Shown here piece by piece: positions 25,759 through 34,161 of a DNA stretch of 64,000 nucleotides (within the stretch, counting starts at the first letter, position 1; every line of letters starts with the position of its first letter). The notes below the pieces were generated by a model. That model was given only the letters and a program-made list of their open reading frames with translations. It did no database searches and was not told where the DNA came from. Source of the DNA: Mycolicibacterium sp. BiH015 (GTDB lineage: Bacteria > Actinomycetota > Actinomycetes > Mycobacteriales > Mycobacteriaceae); NCBI RefSeq assembly GCF_027706845.1, contig NZ_JAQGCZ010000008.1, forward strand, positions 1-64,000. The letters are read 5' to 3'. The position numbers were made by a program, and so were the translations under genes.

Positions 25759-26783
25759 CGTGGTGTACACCTGCCCGTGTCCTGGCCGGCGAGCTTGATG
25801 AATACCGGTTGACCGCCTTTGCCGTTGACCTTCACGATGATGTCGCACAGATAGAAGCTGAAGAAATCACCGTTGAGGGCCTGGCGACCCAGGGCGCGGT
25901 AGGCGTCGGGCAATGTCTTGAGCAGGTCGTCGAAATAGGCGTGGTCGGCCAGCACGGTGGCGGCCGTACGATCGGTTTCGGTGACCACCTTTTGTAATGG
26001 CGGCCGCGCTTGAGTGAGTAAGTCGGAGATCGAGCCGGCCGCTTCGTTGGCGTAAGCGACCGTGTTGGCGAGGTCGTCGCGGCGCGCCGCCAGGCCGTTC
26101 ATCAGTTCCGACAACGATTCGACGGCAGTGCCCAGTTGGTCGCTGTTCTTGCCAAGCGATCCGAGCACTGTGTTCAGGTTGACGATGACCTGGCCGATGA
26201 GCACGTCGCGGTCGGCCAAAGTACTTGTCAGCGCCGCGGTTTGACTCAGCACCGAGCTGATGGTGGGGCCCTGACCTTGGAATGCGCCGATCAACTGTGA
26301 ACTCAAAGCGTTGACCTGATCGGGATCCAGCGCGCGAAACAGCGGCCGGAAGCCTCCGATGAGCGCGTCGAGGTCCAATGCAGGCGCTGTTTTGTCGTCG
26401 GGGATCGTGCCGCCCGGGGCCAGGATCGTGGTCGGTCCGGTCCCTTCTTCGAGCGCTAGATAACGGCCGCCGATCAGGTCGGCATAGCGGATAGCAGCCT
26501 GGGTGCCTTCGGTGAGTACCACCGATTCGTCGGTGGAGAACGTCACCAGTGCGGTGGCATCGTCGTTGATCCGCACGCCGCTGATCTTGCCGACCTCGAC
26601 ACCGGCGATGCGCACGAAGTTGCCGGGTTCAAGGCCGCTGACGCTCTCGAACACCGCGTGGTAAGTCCTCTGGGGTGCGAACCGCAGCTGAGCGTAGATG
26701 GCGATCAGGGCGAAAGCGCCGGTCACGCACACCACCGCGAAAATGGCTAGCCGCCACACCACCCCGACGAGGTTTTGCCGCAC
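25755..26783 (-). CDS. MceB-type protein
   Basis: 342 aa: membrane helix (WRLAIFAVVCVTGAFALIAIY reduced to about residues 10-30), Mce domain (YHAVFESVSGLEPGNFVRIAGVEVGKI) and a helical region ending CDIIVKVNGKGGQPVFIKL. Shortest of the six, as usual, with no Pro-rich tail. GTG start at 26783 with AAAGG upstream; 48 bases separate it from mceA. Confidence 0.92.
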   Translation of the reverse strand: MRQNLVGVVWRLAIFAVVCVTGAFALIAIYAQLRFAPQRTYHAVFESVSGLEPGNFVRIAGVEVGKISGVRINDDATALVTFSTDESVVLTEGTQAAIRYADLIGGRYLALEEGTGPTTILAPGGTIPDDKTAPALDLDALIGGFRPLFRALDPDQVNALSSQLIGAFQGQGPTISSVLSQTAALTSTLADRDVLIGQVIVNLNTVLGSLGKNSDQLGTAVESLSELMNGLAARRDDLANTVAYANEAAGSISDLLTQARPPLQKVVTETDRTAATVLADHAYFDDLLKTLPDAYRALGRQALNGDFFSFYLCDIIVKVNGKGGQPVFIKLAGQDTGRCTPR

Positions 26784-26831
26784 GATTGAAGACCTTTCTG
26801 CCAGTGACGTTTTCTGCCCGATGCGGCGCGC

Positions 26832-28220
26832 TTAGGGCGGAGTCGGACCCGGTGGGGGTGGGGGGGCCGCGTCGGGCAGCGGCTGGCCGTAGACCGGTGC
26901 GGGCACGGGCACACCGGGATACAGCGCAGTGCCGTCGGGTCCATATTGCGGCGCGCCGTATGGCGGGGCGCCGGGGAACGGAATGGGACCCGGAGCCGGC
27001 CCGCCCGGGTAGCGGATGCTCGGCGGTTCGGGGACTGCGCGCGTCCCGGGCAGATAGTTGGCGTACCCCGGAAAGCCGATGCCGGGGTTGGGCCGGACGT
27101 CGAGACCGGTGCCATACCCGGTGTCGGCGACCAGATAACGCACCGGCCAGTTGTCGGCCACATTGGGCAGCGCGCCGCAGCCCGGAGCACCGTCGGGGCC
27201 CCCTTTGGCGGCGACGTTCGGCAGGTTTGTCGGATACCGGTACGGGTCGTCGCCAAAGAGCAGCTGCGCATCCATGATGAGCGACTTACCGTTGGCCCCG
27301 CCCAGCATCGGCGCCCAGTCGACGAGGGTCCTTTCCGCGCCCAACAACAGGCACGTCAGCGAGGGGTTGTATTTCATCAGCAGATTGGTCGTCGGCTCGA
27401 GCACGTTGACGGCTCTGATCAGGTTGTCTTTGCTGGCAGCGAGGAGGTCGACGCCGCTTCGGGACAGCCCAGCCAGTCCTGTCAACAGCGCGTCGAGTTG
27501 ATTGGCTTGGGTGCTCACGGTGACGCTGGTGGTGGTCGCGGCCGCGAGAGTGTCGATCAGGTTCTGCGCCGCCGGGCTGTAGGTGTCGGCGACACCTTGC
27601 AACGCGCGAAAGTCCTCTCGCAGAACGTCGGTACGCGGGTTCAAAGCCAGCAGCACGTCGTTGGTGTCGGTGATCAATTCACCGATACGCTGACCCTGGC
27701 CCCGCACCCCCTCGGCCAGCGCTGATAAGACTGCGTTGAGCTTTGCGGGATCGATTTGGTCGAGAAGAGCGACGAGGTTCTCGAAGACGGTGTTGACTTC
27801 GGTGGCGACATTCTGTGACTGGAGTACTGCCCCCGCGGCAAGGCGACGCGGACTGGGCTCACTCGGATACACCAGCTCGACGAACTTGGTGCCGAACAGC
27901 GACGTTGCGCTGATCCGCGCCTCGATGTTGGCCGGAATGAATTGCACCTGCGAGGGGTCCAGCTTCAAGCGCAGCGTTTGAGAGATCGGTCCGCCACTGA
28001 TCGTCGCGACGTGTCCCACCTGCACCCCGCGCATCTTGACTTTCGCATTCGGTTCCAGCACGAGGCCCGCTCGGTCCGAGGTGACGGTGACCTGAACCCC
28101 AGGGGAGAACGTCCGGTTGAAGAAGGCGATGCTGAGGCCGACAGCGGCCACGACGACGAACACCATCGCAGCGGCCAGCCATCCCGACCCCACGTGAAAC
28201 GCTCTCCGACGACCCATCAT
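26832..28220 (-). CDS. MceA-type protein
   Basis: 462 aa: N-terminal helix (GWLAAAMVFVVVAAVGLSIAF), Mce domain (VQVTVTSDRAGLVLEPNAKVKMRGVQVGHV), the SLFGTKFVEL block, a long helical region and a Pro/Gly-rich tail. The ATG (28220-28218) overlaps the YrbEB TGA (28222-28220), a TGATG arrangement. MceA initiates the hexameric channel; in other mycobacterial systems it contributes to substrate specificity. Confidence 0.93.
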   Translation of the reverse strand: MMGRRRAFHVGSGWLAAAMVFVVVAAVGLSIAFFNRTFSPGVQVTVTSDRAGLVLEPNAKVKMRGVQVGHVATISGGPISQTLRLKLDPSQVQFIPANIEARISATSLFGTKFVELVYPSEPSPRRLAAGAVLQSQNVATEVNTVFENLVALLDQIDPAKLNAVLSALAEGVRGQGQRIGELITDTNDVLLALNPRTDVLREDFRALQGVADTYSPAAQNLIDTLAAATTTSVTVSTQANQLDALLTGLAGLSRSGVDLLAASKDNLIRAVNVLEPTTNLLMKYNPSLTCLLLGAERTLVDWAPMLGGANGKSLIMDAQLLFGDDPYRYPTNLPNVAAKGGPDGAPGCGALPNVADNWPVRYLVADTGYGTGLDVRPNPGIGFPGYANYLPGTRAVPEPPSIRYPGGPAPGPIPFPGAPPYGAPQYGPDGTALYPGVPVPAPVYGQPLPDAAPPPPPGPTPP

Positions 28221-29071
28221 CAGCCCGCAAAGTTGAAGTTGCCGGTTTGGCCATACAGCGCCAAGGTGACGAAGAGCACGACGAACGCTGAGGCGATCAG
28301 CGATGCCCGGGTGGCACGGCCGACGGCTTTGCCGACTCCGGCGGGGCCGCCGCTGGCAGTGAACCCGTAGTAGGTGTGGAGCAGCATGATCACGACGACT
28401 TCGGCAATGGTGACGACGAAAGAACGCCACAGATCGGCAGGTATGAGGAAGGTGTCGAAATAGTGTTGGTACACGCCGCTGGATTGTCCGTAGACGAGCG
28501 TGGTGACGGCGAATCCGGCTGAATACCCCAGCAGCAGGCCCACGCAGTACAGCGGGATGACAACGACGATGGCGGCGGCCACCCGGGTCGAGGCGAGATA
28601 GGCCACCGAGCGTATTCCGATGACCTCGAGGGCATCGATCTCCTCGTTGATGCGCATTGCGCCCAGCTGGGCGGTCGCACCGGCTCCGATCGTCGCCGCG
28701 AAAGCAATCGCGGCGGTGAACGGAATCACCAAGCGGGTGTTGACAAACGCTGAAGCGAACCCGTTGAGCGCTTCGACACCGATCTGCGACAGTTGGTTGT
28801 AACCCTGGCTGGCCAACGCGCCGGCATTGGACATCGTAATGAACGAGACCACCGCCACGGTCCCCCCGATGATGGCCAGCGACCCCGTTCCCAAGCTCAT
28901 CGCCGCGATCTGCCGCATCAATTCGCTGCGGTAGTACACGATGGCATGCCCGGTGGAGCGCAGCGTCAGCCCGTAGAACCGCGTCTGCTCTCCCAACTGC
29001 ACCCAGCTTCGGCGCGCCTGACGGGCTTTCGCGGTGACGAGGCGGTGCGGAGCGGGAGCCGACGCGCTCAC
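28220..29071 (-). CDS. YrbEB-type ABC permease of the Mce importer
   Basis: Integral inner-membrane permease (MlaE family), 283 aa with 5-6 membrane segments. Family signature: GAGATAQLGAMRINEEIDALEVIGI (cytoplasmic coupling helix, EExDAL motif). Pairs with YrbEA and needs an MceG/Mkl ATPase, which is not in this window. GTG 29071 overlaps the YrbEA stop by 4 bases; the longer open frame upstream is the antisense-like extension of YrbEA and is discarded. Confidence 0.93.
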   Translation of the reverse strand: MSASAPAPHRLVTAKARQARRSWVQLGEQTRFYGLTLRSTGHAIVYYRSELMRQIAAMSLGTGSLAIIGGTVAVVSFITMSNAGALASQGYNQLSQIGVEALNGFASAFVNTRLVIPFTAAIAFAATIGAGATAQLGAMRINEEIDALEVIGIRSVAYLASTRVAAAIVVVIPLYCVGLLLGYSAGFAVTTLVYGQSSGVYQHYFDTFLIPADLWRSFVVTIAEVVVIMLLHTYYGFTASGGPAGVGKAVGRATRASLIASAFVVLFVTLALYGQTGNFNFAG

Positions 29072-29868
29072 TTGGTGACCTCGAATCCGACAGCGGTGAT
29101 GACCAGGTTGATGATGAACAGAAGAACGAATGCGTAGACCACCGTCTCGTTCACGGCGTTGCCTACACCGGCCGGTCCGCCACCCACGCGGACGCCCTGA
29201 AAACAGGCGAGGAGACCGGCGGTCAAGCCGAACATGGTCGCCTTGACCATCGAAACCAAGACGTCGCTGAGGCCGGTGACCAAGGTCATCCCGGTGGCAA
29301 ACGCTCCGGGCGTGACGTTTTGGAAGAACACCGAGAAAAGAAAGCCTCCGGTCAGACCGGTCAAGGTGACCAGCGAAGACAGCAGCAGTGCCACAACGGT
29401 CGCCGCCAGCACTCGCGGTACGACCAGGGCCTGAATGGGGTCGATTCCCATGACACGCAACGCATCCAACTCTTCGCGAATAGTACGTGCACCGAGGTCG
29501 GCGCACATCGCCGAGGCACCCGCGCCGGCGACCACCAGCACCGTGACGAACGGTCCGATCTGGTTCACCGCACCCAATGACGCACCCGCCCCGGACAGGT
29601 CGGCTGCGCCGAACTCGACAAGCAGGACGTTGAAGGTGAAGACGGTGAGCACGACGAACGGGACCGACAACGTCAGCGCGGGAAACATCGCCACCCGTGC
29701 GACGAACCAGGTTTGTTCCAGTAATTCGCGGCCCGCCAGACGCTTCGTGAACAACGTCACGAATACGGTCAGCGCAAAGGCCGCGAATTCACCGGCTGCA
29801 CGAAGAGGCTTGACCGCTGCTGTTTGTGACAGCGGTTTGGCCGCATAGCTTGGTTTGGCAGGGGTCAC
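29068..29868 (-). CDS. YrbEA-type ABC permease of the Mce importer
   Basis: MlaE-family permease, 266 aa, with the signature AGASAMCADLGARTIREELDALRVMGI and C-terminal GGGPAGVGNAVNETVV. GTG start at 29868. It begins only 30 bases after the cupin gene, and 460 bases after the CarAa-like oxygenase gene, all on the minus strand with no promoter-like gap between. This is the evidence that oxygenase, cupin and Mce importer may form one transcription unit. Confidence 0.93.
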   Translation of the reverse strand: MTPAKPSYAAKPLSQTAAVKPLRAAGEFAAFALTVFVTLFTKRLAGRELLEQTWFVARVAMFPALTLSVPFVVLTVFTFNVLLVEFGAADLSGAGASLGAVNQIGPFVTVLVVAGAGASAMCADLGARTIREELDALRVMGIDPIQALVVPRVLAATVVALLLSSLVTLTGLTGGFLFSVFFQNVTPGAFATGMTLVTGLSDVLVSMVKATMFGLTAGLLACFQGVRVGGGPAGVGNAVNETVVYAFVLLFIINLVITAVGFEVTK

Positions 29869-29898
29869 TGGACTTGAGATTCGTTGCAGGACAACAGC

Positions 29899-30249
29899 TC
29901 AGATGAAGGCGTCGTTGAGAGCGCTACGGTCTTCAGCGGTGATGACCAGCGCCGTCAGATCCTCTTCGACGGTCTCGACATGCGGATCGCCCGGTTCAAC
30001 GAAGTAGTAGCCTCCAGCCGAGATCGACCGGGACTCCTGGCCGTCGAGGTCAATCCTGATCTGTCCGGAGACAACGAAGATCTGCACCCAGTTGCGATGT
30101 GCATGGTGGGGGAACACGAACCCCTTCGGAAGCTTGAAGATACCCGCGAACATGTTGTCCTGGTCCCACAAGCGGCATTCTTCGACATCGAAGCCTGCGA
30201 GATGGGCCGATGCCCACTGCTGTTCTTCGGTTGTCACAACTCGAGCCAT
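29899..30249 (-). CDS. Small cupin-domain protein
   Basis: A 116-aa single cupin: first motif around GFVFPHHAHRNWVQIFVVSGQ (metal-ligand type HxH) and second motif GDPHVETVEED. Good ribosome site AAGGAG before ATG 30249. Single-domain cupins beside ring-hydroxylating oxygenases can be dioxygenases, isomerases or ligand-binding proteins; the reaction here is not predictable. It is 79 bases downstream of the CarAa-like gene and 30 upstream of YrbEA. Confidence 0.8.
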   Translation of the reverse strand: MARVVTTEEQQWASAHLAGFDVEECRLWDQDNMFAGIFKLPKGFVFPHHAHRNWVQIFVVSGQIRIDLDGQESRSISAGGYYFVEPGDPHVETVEEDLTALVITAEDRSALNDAFI

Positions 30250-30328
30250 TATGTCTCCTTGTTCTGTTTCTTGTATTCCTTCGATCTGGGTTTTGACCAG
30301 ACCGCTATACGAGCCGGTGCCCGCACAA

Positions 30329-31525
30329 TCATTGAGGTGCAGCGTTAGTGGGCTGCGAGTCGTCCGCGCGGGCCAGATCGCGGGCGTGAGTGGAGGCGAG
30401 CTGGCGCCACTTGGTGATGCACATGTCCGGAGGAAACAGGTGTTCGTTGACCCAGCCGTTCCTGTTGCCGTAGAAGTCTTGCTGGGCTTCGCGGGCCCAC
30501 ACGTCATCGTCGTTGAACCCGTGCAGGGCCAAATCTCGCCATCGGCTGTCGAATTCCTCGACGTACGCTGCGACGTCTTCGGCCGACTGCACTTTGCGTT
30601 GGAGCACCTGGAAGTATTCGTGCTGGGTCGCGTTCCTTGCGACGTAGAACTCGTACTGGATCAGGCTGGGGTCCGGGAACGGGTCCACTTTGAGCACCCC
30701 GGGTAACCACACACTCACTTGTGCGGCAACCCGTTTCTCGTCGCCCGACAATTCGTTGCGTAGCACCGACTGGCCCGACAGTTGCGCTTCGAAGATCGGG
30801 CGGTAATTCTGCGCGAGGTTGTCTACGACGCCTTTGGGCCACCCCTTGGCGTGCACATCCATCGCCCCGCGATCAGCCGGCACGAAGCCATAGGGCAACG
30901 CCAGATTGTTCTGATCGACCAGCGGGGAGTTGCGATGCATGAAGATGTGCGTGGTGTCGAATCCGTTCTCGACGCCGAGCCGCCAGTTCGACTCCACTGT
31001 GCGCCGAATGCCCAGGCAGTGGGTGTCGGCGTCGAGGAAGCCCGGCGGAACATCTTCATTCAGATCATGGGGTTCGCCATCACCAATGAAGACGAAGACC
31101 AGTCCCTGTCGCTCGGTGACGGCGAACACCGGGATTGCGACCTGCCCGATCACCGGCGAGTTTGGCGAGGTCAGCACATCGACTAGTTGGCCGTCATGCA
31201 GCGCGTAGGTCCACCCGTGATACCAGCACGACACCGTGCCCTTCAGAAAGCACAGCGGCTGCGCTGAGAAGGGCACCCCACGATGCGCGCACTGATCGGC
31301 GATGGCCTGCACCTGACCGTCGTTACGGGTCAACAGGATCTGCCGTCCCAACATGGTGACTGAGACGAACCCGGCTTCGGTGACCTCGTCGCTGAATGCC
31401 GCCGGATGCCAGTGGTTGCTGAAGCCCAATTCCGCTTCCACATACCGTGGCCACTTCGAACCGCCCGCGGCGCCGGTCGCCACCTGGCTGTCGCCCGTAG
31501 GGCGCCGCTGATCTGCCACCGTCAT
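30329..31525 (-). CDS. carAa: Rieske ring-hydroxylating oxygenase, CarAa-like (copy 2)
   Basis: Terminal oxygenase of the carbazole 1,9a-dioxygenase type, 398 aa. Rieske ligands in CAHRG and CWYHGW; mononuclear iron site in ENGFDTTHIFMHRN with the Asp in GFNDDDVWARE. The pattern SNWRLGVENGFD, IGDGEP and WLPGVLKVDPFPDP matches CarAa of carbazole degraders, which act as homotrimers fed by a Rieske ferredoxin. It is a close paralogue of the gene at 49587-50795 (most positions identical by eye). ATG 31525 is chosen over 31534 for ribosome-site spacing. It is preceded by the same promoter as the other car units and followed by cupin and mce genes. No ferredoxin gene is adjacent. Confidence 0.82.
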   Translation of the reverse strand: MTVADQRRPTGDSQVATGAAGGSKWPRYVEAELGFSNHWHPAAFSDEVTEAGFVSVTMLGRQILLTRNDGQVQAIADQCAHRGVPFSAQPLCFLKGTVSCWYHGWTYALHDGQLVDVLTSPNSPVIGQVAIPVFAVTERQGLVFVFIGDGEPHDLNEDVPPGFLDADTHCLGIRRTVESNWRLGVENGFDTTHIFMHRNSPLVDQNNLALPYGFVPADRGAMDVHAKGWPKGVVDNLAQNYRPIFEAQLSGQSVLRNELSGDEKRVAAQVSVWLPGVLKVDPFPDPSLIQYEFYVARNATQHEYFQVLQRKVQSAEDVAAYVEEFDSRWRDLALHGFNDDDVWAREAQQDFYGNRNGWVNEHLFPPDMCITKWRQLASTHARDLARADDSQPTNAAPQ

Positions 31526-31565
31526 TACAATCATCTCCCGCCGAAATCGCGTCGTTGTGACCTGC

Positions 31566-31628
31566 GACTATGCCAATCTCGGTTCCAGTCAGCATCCGTC
31601 AAACTACCGACACCGATACCGAACTGAC
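31566..31628 (-). promoter_or_regulatory. Shared promoter/activator site A (before CarAa copy 2)
   Basis: Read on the minus strand: TTCGGTA, GTCGGTA, TTTGACGGATGC, then GGCATAGT. CGGATGC (31598-31592) is exactly 19 bases before CATAGT (31572-31567), which lies about 40 bases before the ATG and fits a -10 element. The same arrangement occurs at sites B (47538-47597) and C (50846-50897). Confidence 0.7.
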
Positions 31629-31754
31629 CTACCGAACCTTCGCTCGTCGCAGCTCGCGAGCCGCACCGGATCCGGCCGTGGCGGCGCTGAGCGGCATACG
31701 TCGGCGCGCCGCTGGCCTTCGCTGGGATCGCGACATGCCGACGGACGCCCGCTT

Positions 31755-34058
31755 CTACTGGGAGGCGTGCCAGCCGGCGATCTGGCTGCGCGAGCTGAAT
31801 CCGAGCTTGGTGAGGATGTGTTGCACGTGGCTGTCGATGGTGCGACTCGACAACACCAATTCAGCGGCGATCTGGCGGTTGGTCATGCCGCGCGCGATGA
31901 GGCTCGCTACCTCGTATTCCCGGGTGCTCAAGGCGGATTGGGTCGCCGGTTCGGGCGGCTGTGTGTCGTCGCCGTCCAGGGCGGCGGCGATGCCACTGGC
32001 GCCCATCGCCGCGCCTTCGGCGATCAGGACCTCCGCGGCCGCGGCCCCGACGGCGTCACGCACCTGCGCCTGAGCAGCGGCGTGGCAGTCAGCCAGATGC
32101 GTGCCGAAGGACGTCATGGAGGTGCCGAGCTTGCGCCAGATGCTGTCTGCGACCCCGAGCAGATGTCCACTGTCGGTGTAACGCTGGTCGGATGCGGCGA
32201 TCCATGCCAGCAGTTCGACCATGTGGGCGATGCCGAGATCGTCACCGAAATCGAGTTTGACACGCAGGCTTTCGCGAGCCAGGTCGGTGGCGCCGACGTA
32301 GTCTCCGACTGTCCACCGGTTGATCGACAGCACCCACAGCGCATACGACGCGGCCCACCGCTCCCCGAACCGGGCACTTAGCCGTAAGGAGCGTTCACAG
32401 TGCGCGGCCGCCAGGTCGTGATCACCGGTGAACAGACACACGACCGCGAGTTGAAACAGCATCGACACCACCGCGGTGGTGTCGCCGTGGCGCTCGTGCG
32501 TGCTCAGGCTTTCCTCGTAGTGCCGCCGCGCCTCCGGTAGCGCGCCGTCGAACAACGCGGCCATCCCGCACAGTTGTGCCAGGTATCCGCGGAGGTCGGT
32601 GGCGTCGGTGCACTCCGCGGTCTGCGAGGCTTCCTCGAGACGATCACGCGCCGCCGACGTTTCGCCACGCAGCAGGGCGAGGTAAGCGTCGACCCACATG
32701 GCTTTGGCGTGAGCGGGTCGAGGTTGTTGACCCGCGGCGAGGGTGAGCGCCTGGGCGAGCCAGCGTCGACCTTCACCCAGGCTTCCGCCCGCGATCCAAA
32801 ACCATTGCAGGGCCGCTGCCATGGCGCACGCTTGGTCGTCGGCCTTGTCGTCGATGCACCGGTCCAACGCCGCGCGCAGGTTGGCGTGATCCCGCCGCAG
32901 ACGGGCCAGCCAAACCGCCTGCTGCGGTCCGCACCACTCGGCGTGGCTGCGTTCGGCGAGCCGCTGAAAATAGCGGCGGTGCGCCGCTTGCAGAGGGGCC
33001 CTTTCGTCGGTCGCACTGAGTCGGCCGGCACCGTATTCGCGGACCGTCTCCAGTAGCCGGTATCGCGTCTGCTCCCCCGCCGGATCGGCGATGAGAATCG
33101 ATTTTCGCACCAGGGCGTCGATCACGTCGACCGTGGCCGCGCCACCCGGATCGGTGGCAGAGCACACCGACTCGACCGCCTCCAGACTGAAGCTTCCCGC
33201 GAACACCGACAGTCGCGCCCACAGTGCCTGTTCGGCCGGTGAGCACAGCTCGTAGCTCCAGTCGATCAGGGCCTGCAGGGTCTGATGACGGGGCATCGCG
33301 GCGCAGTTGCCGTTGGTCAATAGTCTGAAGCGGTGATCGAGCCGATCCAGCACGTCTTTGACCGTCAACGTCCGCAGCCGCGCCGCGGCCAGTTCGATCG
33401 CCAGCGGAATGCCATCGAGGCGCTCACATAGCCGCGCCACCAAGGGGCCGTTCTCGTCGGTGATGTGGAAGCCCGACGAACCCTCGGAGGCGCGCGCACA
33501 CAGCAAAGCGACGGCGTCGTAGCCGGCCAACGTCGATACGTCGAGACGTTCGCCCGCGCTCGGGGTCGACATCGGTGGCACGGTGAAGATGTGCTCGCCC
33601 AAGACGCCGAGTGATTGCCGGCTGGTGACGACGACCCGGAGGTCGGGTGCTTCGCGGAGCAGTTCGCTGACCAACGCGGCGCAGTCGCCGCTGAGGTGTT
33701 CACAATTGTCGAGGACGAGGAGAAGATGTTTGTCGACGAGATGGTCCAGCAGCTGCGCCAGCGGCGCCTTCGAGGCGTGTTTGACCACACCGAGCGCATC
33801 GGCGACCGTGTCGGCGAGCAACGTGGCGTCCTGCAGGGCGGCCAGCTCCACAAACCACGCGCCGTCGGCGAACGCCCGCCGCGCGTCGGCGGCGACCTTC
33901 AAGGCCATGCGCGTCTTGCCCACCCCGCCGACGCCGGTCAAGGTGACAAGCCGGGACGCCCCGAGAAGTCCACGCACCTCGTTGAGTTCGCGGCGCCGCC
34001 CGATGAAGCCGGTGACGTCAGCTGGTAGGTGTCCGTCACCTCGTGTCGTATGGCGCAT
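31755..34058 (-). CDS. LuxR-family ATPase (NB-ARC/TPR) transcriptional regulator
   Basis: A 767-aa regulator: ATPase with Walker A TGVGGVGKT (residues 41-49) and Walker B LLLVLDNCEH, a winged and TPR-like middle (about 350-680) and a C-terminal LuxR helix-turn-helix (LSTREYEVASLIARGMTNRQ; AAELVLSSRTIDSHVQHIL). Such large ATP-dependent activators respond to small inducers. It sits between CarAa copy 2 and the bifunctional monooxygenase/reductase, same strand, and is a candidate activator for the shared car promoters. The ATG at 34058 is chosen because the ATPase domain starts just after it; longer upstream reading is in a different protein's shadow. Confidence 0.85.
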   Translation of the reverse strand: MRHTTRGDGHLPADVTGFIGRRRELNEVRGLLGASRLVTLTGVGGVGKTRMALKVAADARRAFADGAWFVELAALQDATLLADTVADALGVVKHASKAPLAQLLDHLVDKHLLLVLDNCEHLSGDCAALVSELLREAPDLRVVVTSRQSLGVLGEHIFTVPPMSTPSAGERLDVSTLAGYDAVALLCARASEGSSGFHITDENGPLVARLCERLDGIPLAIELAAARLRTLTVKDVLDRLDHRFRLLTNGNCAAMPRHQTLQALIDWSYELCSPAEQALWARLSVFAGSFSLEAVESVCSATDPGGAATVDVIDALVRKSILIADPAGEQTRYRLLETVREYGAGRLSATDERAPLQAAHRRYFQRLAERSHAEWCGPQQAVWLARLRRDHANLRAALDRCIDDKADDQACAMAAALQWFWIAGGSLGEGRRWLAQALTLAAGQQPRPAHAKAMWVDAYLALLRGETSAARDRLEEASQTAECTDATDLRGYLAQLCGMAALFDGALPEARRHYEESLSTHERHGDTTAVVSMLFQLAVVCLFTGDHDLAAAHCERSLRLSARFGERWAASYALWVLSINRWTVGDYVGATDLARESLRVKLDFGDDLGIAHMVELLAWIAASDQRYTDSGHLLGVADSIWRKLGTSMTSFGTHLADCHAAAQAQVRDAVGAAAAEVLIAEGAAMGASGIAAALDGDDTQPPEPATQSALSTREYEVASLIARGMTNRQIAAELVLSSRTIDSHVQHILTKLGFSSRSQIAGWHASQ

Positions 34059-34161
34059 GTTTGAGACCTTCAAAGCCGTAGCCGGGCACCACCTCGACGC
34101 GCCGCGTGGATCGCCCGATACTACCCGGCTGCTCGTTGCGATGTGCCTGACTGGGCAAAGC

